In this document: one piece after another, positions 41,050-48,501 of the stretch
Layout: the number at the start of each line of letters is the position of its first letter
Numbering within the stretch: position 1 is the stretch's first letter
IMG/VR virus record: IMGVR_UViG_3300028025_001269
Coordinates: 1-56,719 of that record
Strand: one strand, 5' to 3'
DNA length: 56,719 nucleotides
Origin: a virus
Translations under genes and position numbers: made by a program
The notes under the pieces: generated by a model
What the model was told of the DNA's origin: nothing
Databases searched by the model: none
The model's input: the letters and a program-made list of their open reading frames with translations, nothing else

Positions 41050-41771
41050 TAGGAAACCCTAGAGCCAGCAATAGTACGTTTGTTATTTGCTAGTGCAGTT
41101 CCTCTTACATAGTCATACCTATTGATCAGTATGATACGCATATGCTTAATGCCCTCGTCAAACTTAGCTTTAGCAATAGCTGCTGCTTGTTCGTTACTAC
41201 GGAACATATAAGCATAGTACATAGCACCTTCGTCAATGATGTGACGATACATCTCAGGAATGATAGGTGTATCTGTAGCATTCTCTAGAGGAGTAGTACT
41301 AGCGTAGTATTCGTACACTAAAGTAAAAGCTTCTTTAGGTGAAGGCACAACCCCGAATTCACGATCAGGAGTTTGAAATACATATTGGGGGATGTTACGA
41401 ACACTAGTGTCAGATGTATACTCTTGATCAGCAAACTTCTCTAAGTACTCTTCATAAGAGATAATACGAAGTTTAACTGTGTCATTATTAAATGTAGAAT
41501 TCTTCTTAATGCGGAAAGTATCGAAGTCAATAGTTTTCGCATTAGCAGGATAAGCATAGCGAGTAGTACCCGCAGTGAGTGTAGTTTCCTGTGTAACATG
41601 ATTCCAGTGCCATTGAAACTGCAACTGGTTGATATCTTGTATTGCTGAGTTTACTGCATCTTTAGCATGCGAGTAGAATCCTTTAGCACTAGCAAAGTTA
41701 GCACTTGTCAACTCTACTTCATTAAGACGTTTGTTAACGTCATTAACTAAACCTAAGAAGTTATAAGCCAC
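41049..41771 (-). CDS. tail tubular protein A-like (adaptor) protein
   Basis: 240 residues. Helical N-terminus (MAYNFLGLVNDVNKRLNEVE, AVNSAIQDINQLQFQWHWNH) and a strand-rich middle (VVPSPKEAFTLVYEYYASTT) match the T7 gp11-like gatekeeper/adaptor that joins portal and nozzle. The position right before the gp12-like gene is the usual order. A strong terminator lies ahead of it, so it may start a new transcript or depend on read-through. Confidence 0.7.
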   Translation of the reverse strand: MAYNFLGLVNDVNKRLNEVELTSANFASAKGFYSHAKDAVNSAIQDINQLQFQWHWNHVTQETTLTAGTTRYAYPANAKTIDFDTFRIKKNSTFNNDTVKLRIISYEEYLEKFADQEYTSDTSVRNIPQYVFQTPDREFGVVPSPKEAFTLVYEYYASTTPLENATDTPIIPEMYRHIIDEGAMYYAYMFRSNEQAAAIAKAKFDEGIKHMRIILINRYDYVRGTALANNKRTIAGSRVS

Positions 41772-41788
41772 GCTATTGCCTTTATTCT

Positions 41789-41820
41789 AAAGAAAGAAAG
41801 TGGGGGCTTGTGACCCCCAC
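41789..41820 (-). terminator. strong intrinsic terminator after the capsid genes
   Basis: On the minus strand GTGGGGG and CCCCCAC pair around TCACAAG, followed by TTTCTTTCTTT. It sits after the capsid gene pair (42245 down to 41838) and before the tail tube genes, and would partly uncouple abundant capsid messenger from tail genes. Confidence 0.9.
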
Positions 41821-41837
41821 CCCACTACATTAACCGA

Positions 41838-42245
41838 TTAGGCTAATAAATCACGATCTACAGAAGTTGCTTCTGCTGCATTCTCGTTAACATCAACGAT
41901 AACTGCAAACAAGCGACCTGTTACAATACCGGGCGAACCAGTAATGGTAGTTACAACGTCAATGGTATCAGCAGCTGAAATCAAACCAGCTGTAGTACCT
42001 ACACGAATAGTACCAGCTGCGGTATTATCCAATGACAGGTCATTACCAAATACAGTTGTACCATCAGTGATATCGAAAGTGTAAACTGAAATATCAGGTA
42101 CAGTTACGCTTGGCTCGAAACCCGCTGCCAACACCAAGGTACCAGCAGGTACGGAGATACCTACAGTAGTACCAGCAGTAGCTGGAAGCGAGATATACTT
42201 CTCAACCATAATAGGTTGATTTTTTACGGATTGGACTAAAGACAT
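41838..42245 (-). CDS. head-associated structural protein (135 aa)
   Basis: Directly follows the major capsid gene (17 bases apart) with AAGGAGAAATAGAA ribosome binding. All-beta composition: KYISLPATAGTTVGISVPAG, TFDITDGTTVFGNDLSL, TIDVVTTITGSPGIVTGR. Placement and composition suggest a capsid decoration or cement protein, a guess from context. Confidence 0.6.
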   Translation of the reverse strand: MSLVQSVKNQPIMVEKYISLPATAGTTVGISVPAGTLVLAAGFEPSVTVPDISVYTFDITDGTTVFGNDLSLDNTAAGTIRVGTTAGLISAADTIDVVTTITGSPGIVTGRLFAVIVDVNENAAEATSVDRDLLA

Positions 42246-42262
42246 TTCTATTTCTCCTTAAA

Positions 42263-43333
42263 TTAAGCTGCGTTGTAACGGGCAACAACAATACCTTCTG
42301 GACGAAGAATCTTGCGACCATACAAGTGCATACCACGTACAATGTCAGCAAAGCTGTCAGGATCACGATAGCTCTCGGTCTTGGTGATTTGCTGAGCAGA
42401 AGCAACAGCAGAATCGTGACCAGCAACAACTACACCAAAGTTGGTGGACTGAGCAGAAGCACCAGAAGTGCCAGCACCAGTACCTACTTTAGGCAGATTG
42501 CTAGAAACGAATACACGGAAACCATGGAGGTTGTTGAGGATCAAACCGTTTTGCAAGCCAGAACCACCGAAGTCACCGTTCAAAAGTCGGCTGTCTTCGT
42601 CTTTGAGAATCTCAACGAATACTGGATCGACAACTAACCAACGACCTTGTGTGTCAACTTGTTGCTGATCTAACAGACGAGCCATACGAGCGATAACTTG
42701 CAATGGGGATACGACTGTTGATGGCAGGGCTGTTGCACCGGGCAGACGAGCAGCTAAAGGAATTGAATCGCCAGTAGAACCAGCGGTTGTCAATTGACCA
42801 AAGCTTGGACGGCTCAACTTCATCGAAGCTAACAACTCATCGCTGCCAGCAGAAGTTACAGCTTTAGTACCGGGGAATGTGGTACGAACTGTATTTGGAT
42901 CACCATGCTTAGCGGACTGTTGGAAGCCTGAGAGATAACCTAAAACGTCTTGGTCATACTGGTCACGCAAGCGATAAGCTGCACGATCAGAAGCCATGCT
43001 CATGAAGTTAACGTGGCTGTGTGCTGCTTCGATATCGTCAATCTTGAATGCGAAGTAGTTAGCTTGGTCAACAACGAGTGTGAAGTCTTCGTCATTCAGA
43101 TCTTGTGCAGTGATTTGTGTACCACGAGCATACGACTGAACCGAAACTTCTGGCTCTTTGATGATCTTTACAGAGTCACCCATGTTAGCGATTTCACCGA
43201 AGTAATCGCTGTTAGTGATAGCTTCTACAGTTGAAGCTTTACGGAATGCAAGTTGTACTTGCTTGGAATAGATTACTGGGCTAAAATTACCATTAGGTAA
43301 ATTGCCGTAACCAGCTGCGGATGGGAATGCCAT
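42263..43333 (-). CDS. major capsid protein
   Basis: 356 residues. N-terminus NFSPVIYSKQVQLAFRKAST, then IKEPEVSVQSYARGTQITAQ and VVDQANYFAFKIDDIEAAHS, a segment that I recognise from HK97-fold capsid proteins of podoviruses; C-terminal SYRDPDSFADIVRGMHLYGR is typical of this coat group. TAGGAGAAATACAAA is a strong binding site. It lies next to the scaffold gene and has a 300-base structured leader, consistent with heavy expression. Confidence 0.82.
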   Translation of the reverse strand: MAFPSAAGYGNLPNGNFSPVIYSKQVQLAFRKASTVEAITNSDYFGEIANMGDSVKIIKEPEVSVQSYARGTQITAQDLNDEDFTLVVDQANYFAFKIDDIEAAHSHVNFMSMASDRAAYRLRDQYDQDVLGYLSGFQQSAKHGDPNTVRTTFPGTKAVTSAGSDELLASMKLSRPSFGQLTTAGSTGDSIPLAARLPGATALPSTVVSPLQVIARMARLLDQQQVDTQGRWLVVDPVFVEILKDEDSRLLNGDFGGSGLQNGLILNNLHGFRVFVSSNLPKVGTGAGTSGASAQSTNFGVVVAGHDSAVASAQQITKTESYRDPDSFADIVRGMHLYGRKILRPEGIVVARYNAA

Positions 43334-43369
43334 TTTGTATTTCTCCTAAATTGAATGGAAGTTACTACT

Positions 43370-43630
43370 ACGCTTAACTCAGTAGCAGAGCCTCTTCGAT
43401 TAGGTGCGTATAGCTTAGACTTCTAGATTATCTAAGATATACGGGCTAACTCTGTAGGGTAGTCTGGTGCCGTATTGTCTTTGCGTTTACTTAGTACTAC
43501 ATGGTTTTTGTCTATGGTAGATGGTTGGCTTAGCTAAAGCGGCATCTTAAGACGGATTAAGAAGGGTAAGTAAGCCGAAGCTTACCTATCCCTTTGTACT
43601 ACAGTTATAAACTTATTTCTACGTTTGTCA
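43370..43630 (-). promoter_or_regulatory. structured leader of the capsid gene
   Basis: Gene-free 301-base gap between scaffold and capsid genes. On the minus strand GTAAGC-UUCG-GCTTAC, extended by AAGGG/CCCTT (43562-43594), forms a C(UUCG)G tetraloop hairpin. GTATAGCTTAGA and TCTAAGATATAC (43408-43419, 43431-43442) pair at 11 of 12 positions around 11 bases. The region may hold a promoter, attenuator, or RNA processing/stabilising site that lets the capsid messenger exceed the scaffold messenger. Confidence 0.5.
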
Positions 43631-43634
43631 AGCT

Positions 43635-44507
43635 TTATCGTGCTGAACCTGATTTATCGTAGATAAACTTACCAGATTGAATAGCAGCAATAATTGCCTC
43701 TTGGTTACGCTCATAGTCAATAGAACTCATGCGCTCTACTTCTGACTCACGGAAAGTACCCTGTTCAGACGAGGCATCAAAGCCCGTTTTACGGGAAGAA
43801 CCTACGGCTGAAGCTGCTGCCTTGTCATCCGACTTACGGGTACGCTTAGAGGTAGTAATACCCTTATCTGCCTTATACAAATCAATAGCACGAGCAGCAG
43901 ATATTGCATCATTCTCATTCTCATACAGGGCACTTTGGACCCACTTAGGCTGTGCTTCTACCCAGTCATGGAACTCATCTTGCTCACGGATCTGATCAAA
44001 GTCAGGGTGTAAGCGGAGTAAGTCTGCCTCAGCCTTTTCCTTGGCAGTCTGTGCTTCACGCTGATCTAAAGCTTTGAATCGCTCCTCCAGTACAGCACTT
44101 TGTTCCTTTGCCTTCTTGAGGGCTATGGTTTCAACAATCTTAGCTACCTCGGGGAACTCCCGTGACCACTGCTCTAGCTCCTCTTCAGACTTTGGCAGTT
44201 TAATCTGCTGACTAGCTGTCTGTTCTAGGGAAGCCTTTAAATCATCAATTTGTTTCTGCATCTCAACTTGTTGCTTTTGAGTATGCCTACGTAGATCACC
44301 ATAACGCTTCTTAAAGCTTTTCTCTTCTGCACTTAACCCTTCATCACTACCATTGTCCTCATCTTCAGGATCTTTAGGGGGTGCTGAGTTTTTTTCAGTC
44401 AGCGTCTTAAGTTCTTCTTCTTCTTGTTTAATTCTGGCTTCGTTTGCATTACGTGTTGCAAAACCAGCCACGACTTTTTTAGGTACTTCTACTTGTGTGA
44501 GTTCCAT
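43635..44507 (-). CDS. scaffolding protein
   Basis: 290 residues. Very charged, coiled coil-rich (residues 20-190; VEMQKQIDDLKASLEQTASQ, ALKKAKEQSAVLEERFKAL) with a Gly/Pro/Asp-rich N-terminal linker and a basic C-terminal part, the usual layout of podovirus scaffold proteins; located directly before the capsid gene. It guides capsid assembly and leaves afterwards. GAGGAAAAG ribosome binding site. Confidence 0.72.
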   Translation of the reverse strand: MELTQVEVPKKVVAGFATRNANEARIKQEEEELKTLTEKNSAPPKDPEDEDNGSDEGLSAEEKSFKKRYGDLRRHTQKQQVEMQKQIDDLKASLEQTASQQIKLPKSEEELEQWSREFPEVAKIVETIALKKAKEQSAVLEERFKALDQREAQTAKEKAEADLLRLHPDFDQIREQDEFHDWVEAQPKWVQSALYENENDAISAARAIDLYKADKGITTSKRTRKSDDKAAASAVGSSRKTGFDASSEQGTFRESEVERMSSIDYERNQEAIIAAIQSGKFIYDKSGSAR

Positions 44508-44584
44508 CTTTTCCTCTTTTGTTGGGGCTAACAGTTGCCAGTGTTTAACTGGGGTATTAGGTAGCCATGAATAAGGGGGTAATG

Positions 44585-45823
44585 TTAAGACTTCTTACCT
44601 GCCAGCCCCTTTCTGGTAGTTACTTTCTTTTCTACGTCTGGCTTACGTTTTGCCAGTAATGGTTGTTTGCTGTATTTTACCATGTTTGTACTGATTAGTC
44701 CACCCTCAGCTGCACCAATAGTTTCTACGGGTTCATAGCCGGAGGGGATAGGCTGTTGTGGTTTATCATCTTTGAAAGAGATTAAAGTACTTTGCCCCTC
44801 TGGGTTAGCATACTTACGAAGTTCAAACTTATCTGGCTGTACTTGAGTCAAGTTTAAACTGGTATCCGCTTCACCTTCAATTGTCTGATCCCCAAAACTT
44901 TTTCCCCGTCTACGGAAGGTTAAGAATCCCATTGGATCGCCTTCAGAAGTATTGCCACCATAAATGCTATTTAGAATACTGCCGCCAATAGCTTCTGTGA
45001 CTAGCTTCTTGCCTGTCTTTTCTATTATATTATCTCTAATAGGAGGAGGTGTATATATCTCTCCGGGTTGATAAGAGCCAGCAATGTTCTGTGCTACTGC
45101 CTTTTCTCCAATGCCTTGATTCGTCAAAGTAGAAATGTCTTGGGCTACGAAAGGATCCATACCCTCTTGAGTTAATACCTTTGCCATGTACTCATCACTA
45201 ACTCCACCGGGCTGTGCACGTAAGCTTTCTGCCTGTGCAGCAGCAAAGTCTGCATCTGCCTGAATAGAGGGGGGTGTGGCTTGCCCATAGCCCAATTCAC
45301 TGCGGACAGTGTTATACCCCTGATTTACGCCATACCCAACACCGCCCATGACACCACCAACAACACTGCCCTTTAAGACGGCTTCACCAATATCGTCTCC
45401 TCGAACAGCAGCTGTAGCACCAGAACTTCCACCACCCAAAACTGCACCCGTAGTAACTGCCCCAGTTATACCACCACCTGCCCACTCGTTAATGCCGGGT
45501 GCAAACTGAGAACCTGCATATGCAACACCAAAGGATAAAGCAATATCTTCGAGCTTTCCACCTTTAATAGCAGTGTTAGCTGCTGCAATATAGGGAAGTA
45601 AATAATACTGTTGAGTAGCAATAGCAGCAATAGTAGCAACACTACCAACAGGGTCTTTAGCCATAGGCTGAATTACATTCTTATCAATGGCTTCTCCTAC
45701 GTCTCCAATAGCAGGACCGGGGTCAATTTCAGCTAGTTGCTCACCTGCTGCTTCTGTCCAGTTGTCTGCTTTATCAATTGCATCATCAACAAAGCCAATA
45801 CCTGTTGGTCCACCACCACACAT
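44585..45823 (-). CDS. glycine/alanine-rich virion protein (412 aa)
   Basis: Not recognised. N-terminus MCGGGPTGIGFVDDAIDKAD. Residues about 60-200 are glycine/alanine-rich helices with hydrophobic runs (VATIAAIATQQYYLLPYIAA, GGVMGGVGYGVNQGYN), likely membrane-penetrating. The C-terminal part is polar and has AAEGGLISTNMVKYS, related to the KGG motif. It may be an ejected or injected protein made before assembly. AAGGATACGAT before the ATG. Confidence 0.55.
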   Translation of the reverse strand: MCGGGPTGIGFVDDAIDKADNWTEAAGEQLAEIDPGPAIGDVGEAIDKNVIQPMAKDPVGSVATIAAIATQQYYLLPYIAAANTAIKGGKLEDIALSFGVAYAGSQFAPGINEWAGGGITGAVTTGAVLGGGSSGATAAVRGDDIGEAVLKGSVVGGVMGGVGYGVNQGYNTVRSELGYGQATPPSIQADADFAAAQAESLRAQPGGVSDEYMAKVLTQEGMDPFVAQDISTLTNQGIGEKAVAQNIAGSYQPGEIYTPPPIRDNIIEKTGKKLVTEAIGGSILNSIYGGNTSEGDPMGFLTFRRRGKSFGDQTIEGEADTSLNLTQVQPDKFELRKYANPEGQSTLISFKDDKPQQPIPSGYEPVETIGAAEGGLISTNMVKYSKQPLLAKRKPDVEKKVTTRKGLAGKKS

Positions 45824-45832
45824 ATCGTATCC

Positions 45833-46273
45833 TTAGAGTTTTTTCATGCTGTTAAATCCACCGATTTTATAGCCTTGGTGAATATAGAATTTCTTCATTT
45901 CTTCAATTTTGCCACCCACACTGTGACCCATAAAGATCTCAGATACGCCCTGCTCTTTAGCCCACTGCTCTACAGCTTGTAGTAACCTAAAAGCTTCTCT
46001 ACCTCCACGATACTCTGGAAGTATGTAGAATCCCACATCCGTTGCTCTTTCATAGTCAGAAAAAAAGAAAGAATCAATTACTGCACCAATAAAGCCAATA
46101 CAAACATCATCTCGATACGCTAAGAATGCTGCACCCCTAGGGTAGTTAAAGAGTTTCTGAATCTTAGCTTTACTGGGTTTAGCATAAGAGAAGACACTTT
46201 CTTCTACCATGCTTTCAATTAAACTAAAGAGCGTATCAAAGTGCTCTTGCTTAGCTCTAAGTATCTGTGTCAT
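45833..46273 (-). CDS. GNAT-family N-acetyltransferase
   Basis: 146 residues. Acetyl-CoA-binding segment DVGFYILPEYRGGREAFRLL (motif A) and a C-terminal KKFYIHQGYKIGGF. Transfers acetyl groups to a small molecule or protein; target unknown. It is inserted in the virion arm between the cupin gene (17-base overlap) and a virion gene, an unusual place for an enzyme. Confidence 0.72.
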   Translation of the reverse strand: MTQILRAKQEHFDTLFSLIESMVEESVFSYAKPSKAKIQKLFNYPRGAAFLAYRDDVCIGFIGAVIDSFFFSDYERATDVGFYILPEYRGGREAFRLLQAVEQWAKEQGVSEIFMGHSVGGKIEEMKKFYIHQGYKIGGFNSMKKL

Positions 46274-46814
46274 TTAAGAAGGCTGCATCTTTTATTGTTA
46301 ATGAATCTTTTTTTATTGCATCCCCAAACTTTACTGTGGACAGATGATGATCTCCCATAACAATTCCAGAGTAATCAGCAGCTACGCAATGCGGCTCTAC
46401 CCCATTCAGCCAATGCTGAACGGACATGAATACACCACCTTCGGGTCCTGTCATAGCACCATGTACATCTGATGGTTTCACTCTCCATGAAACCCCACGC
46501 CTAATAGAAGTACCTATGTCTGTTGGAGTTGTTAGATCTTCTTCGCTTATAAGCCATTTACCTTGATGGCTAAACCTAACTTGACCACCAATGTATACTT
46601 CAAAAGAATCTACATTTGGGTGTGTATGTTCTGGAATAATCACGTTACCCGGAACTACAAACAGCTGTACTTGAAACTCTTTATCTCTGTACCATATAAC
46701 AGAAGTTATATCTTCAACCTTGTGTACAGACTTAAACAGAGGTACTGCACCAATGCCAGAAACATTTTTAAAAAACCAATTATAGAATTCTAAAAGTTTA
46801 TCTTTTTCTTCCAT
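46257..46814 (-). CDS. cupin-fold protein
   Basis: 185 residues. The metal-binding strand IPEHTHPNVDSFEVYIGGQ has the H-x-H...E arrangement, and PSDVHGAMTG supplies the second-motif histidine, as in single-domain cupins (isomerases, dioxygenases, or sugar binding). The preceding domain is helical. It is coupled to the acetyltransferase, so the two may modify a common molecule, perhaps a virion glycan or peptide. Neither is a usual structural gene. Confidence 0.62.
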   Translation of the reverse strand: MEEKDKLLEFYNWFFKNVSGIGAVPLFKSVHKVEDITSVIWYRDKEFQVQLFVVPGNVIIPEHTHPNVDSFEVYIGGQVRFSHQGKWLISEEDLTTPTDIGTSIRRGVSWRVKPSDVHGAMTGPEGGVFMSVQHWLNGVEPHCVAADYSGIVMGDHHLSTVKFGDAIKKDSLTIKDAAFLNDTDT

Positions 46815-46817
46815 ACA

Positions 46818-48269
46818 TTATTCTAGGGTCAATGACCATCCTTGATTACCATTATCTTTAACGGGATATCCGCTTTTTATTAAGGCATCTACAAGTAGAG
46901 GATTACTTTTATCGGATTCAAACTTAGAAATACCTGCAGACTTAGCCGTATTCATATTAGCAACCACTGCACTTAATAGTTTCTCAGGGGCATCATTACT
47001 AAACACTATAGGATCTACAACACCCGGCTGTTTTACAAATCCAATTACAACGGTATCGTTATGACGAGTAATAATAGCACGATTAGCTTTAACTAATCTA
47101 TTGATCTTTGAAAGATACTGCTGTGTTTTTTCTGGATCTTCCGGCTGAAAGTTATTTTTAATAATGGCAGCAGAAGTCAATCCTTCTGTAGGCATACTCT
47201 GCTGTTCGGGAGAAACTTGCATTTGCTGTGCCTTCATTCCCGATGCAGTCTGTTGAATAAAAGCTAACTGTTCTTCAGTTAAAGTTGGCACTTGAGCTTG
47301 TTGTGGCTGCTGATCTTGTGCAAGAGCTTCTTGTGTCTGTGCCATAGCTGCAGGGTCTGTTGCCATACCACCTACAGCCATCTCTACATCTTCGTCCTTC
47401 TCTTCACCCATCTCACCCATGATCTCATCGATCTGAGATTCAAACTCACCTGTGTCTTCTTCCGTAGCTTCGTCAGCATTAGACATCTGACCCATGTCTT
47501 CCATCTTGCCAAGACCTTCCTTAGCAGCTTGACGCATCATCATTAAACGCTCAAGCCCAATAAAGCGTACTACGTCAGCTGGGAATACAAACTCACCTTC
47601 ACTTAACTGTGCAGGGATATCATCTCGTACTTCTTCTTGCATTGCACCGACAGGTACGTCATTCCCACTAACGGGATCAACTGTACCGCCCTCCTGCATC
47701 ATGCCGCCTTCTTTAAGCATACGTTGTGTTTGTGATATCACTTGTCCACCTTTAGCCATGTTTGTTGGCTCTTCTTTTGAAAAGCTTTGACGTAGTTTTT
47801 CTACGAACTGAGTTTGCTCTTCTGTTGGAGTGCCAGCACTAGGATCTCCAGATAAAATTCTAGCAGCTATAGTTGCTTTTCTATCTGCCTCTGAAGCTTG
47901 TTTATATGTGTTACTATTTAAAAACTCTGCCTGTGACGGGGTCAATTCAAAATTAGGTGCTAAACTTTTATCTGTTCTCATTTTAATTCTAGCAGCTTCA
48001 TTTAGAGCAACAGCTTGTTTTTCTTGGTCTGTTAATTTAGAATAGGGATTTAAGATGACTCGATTGTCCTCCGTTGCCATCCCTGTTACATTAGGATTAT
48101 TTTTAAAATACTCTAACTCACTGTCTTCTGGCTTACGCATAAGACCCTTAACAACATCACCACCTGCCCGAAAAGTAGGCAGCTTAATCACGGGAGAAGT
48201 AGACTGTTGATGTCCAATAGGCTCAGAGCTATCCAGTGTTACTTGCTGTGGTTCTATCTTATTCAACAT
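46818..48269 (-). CDS. KGG-containing virion protein (483 aa)
   Basis: Contains RAGGDVVKGLMRKP, NMAKGGQVISQTQ, LKEGGMMQEGG and AVGGMATD, plus a block VPVGAMQEEVRDDIPAQLSE followed by GEFVFPADVVRFIGLE that I recall from long proteins of marine phages. Middle acidic (about 250-300), then Gln-rich, with a folded C-terminal domain (KINRLVKANRAIITRHND). Placed directly after the portal pair, which suggests a connector or internal protein. Confidence 0.6.
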   Translation of the reverse strand: MLNKIEPQQVTLDSSEPIGHQQSTSPVIKLPTFRAGGDVVKGLMRKPEDSELEYFKNNPNVTGMATEDNRVILNPYSKLTDQEKQAVALNEAARIKMRTDKSLAPNFELTPSQAEFLNSNTYKQASEADRKATIAARILSGDPSAGTPTEEQTQFVEKLRQSFSKEEPTNMAKGGQVISQTQRMLKEGGMMQEGGTVDPVSGNDVPVGAMQEEVRDDIPAQLSEGEFVFPADVVRFIGLERLMMMRQAAKEGLGKMEDMGQMSNADEATEEDTGEFESQIDEIMGEMGEEKDEDVEMAVGGMATDPAAMAQTQEALAQDQQPQQAQVPTLTEEQLAFIQQTASGMKAQQMQVSPEQQSMPTEGLTSAAIIKNNFQPEDPEKTQQYLSKINRLVKANRAIITRHNDTVVIGFVKQPGVVDPIVFSNDAPEKLLSAVVANMNTAKSAGISKFESDKSNPLLVDALIKSGYPVKDNGNQGWSLTLE

Positions 48270-48498
48270 TGACTTGATCCCTTAGGTACTTTAATTTTCT
48301 AAGAGCATGAATGGCACCCTGAGCTTGATACATCTCAATTGGATCCACCGACTGCTCTAGCTTTGTACGTTGCATTTCAATCTCATAATCAATAGCTTCA
48401 ACAAAACCTTGCCACTGATTGTTATTAGATACAAAACCTTTTAACTTAGATAAGAAGGCTTTAGCTGGTTTAGTGTCTGTACTCTTTGCTTGTGTCAT
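48259..48498 (-). CDS. small portal-adjacent helical protein (79 aa)
   Basis: Starts MTQAKSTDTKPAKAFLSKLK and is otherwise a long helix pair (ALRKLKYLRDQVNVE at the end). It sits between the portal and the next virion protein, overlapping the latter by 11 bases, and may be a portal accessory or assembly factor. Not recognised. Confidence 0.58.
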   Translation of the reverse strand: MTQAKSTDTKPAKAFLSKLKGFVSNNNQWQGFVEAIDYEIEMQRTKLEQSVDPIEMYQAQGAIHALRKLKYLRDQVNVE

Positions 48499-48501
48499 AG
48501 T

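Noticed and set aside
44508-44584. Short hairpin CCAGT/ACTGG before the scaffold gene as a terminator
   Set aside because: The stem is only five pairs and no T-run follows on the minus strand.
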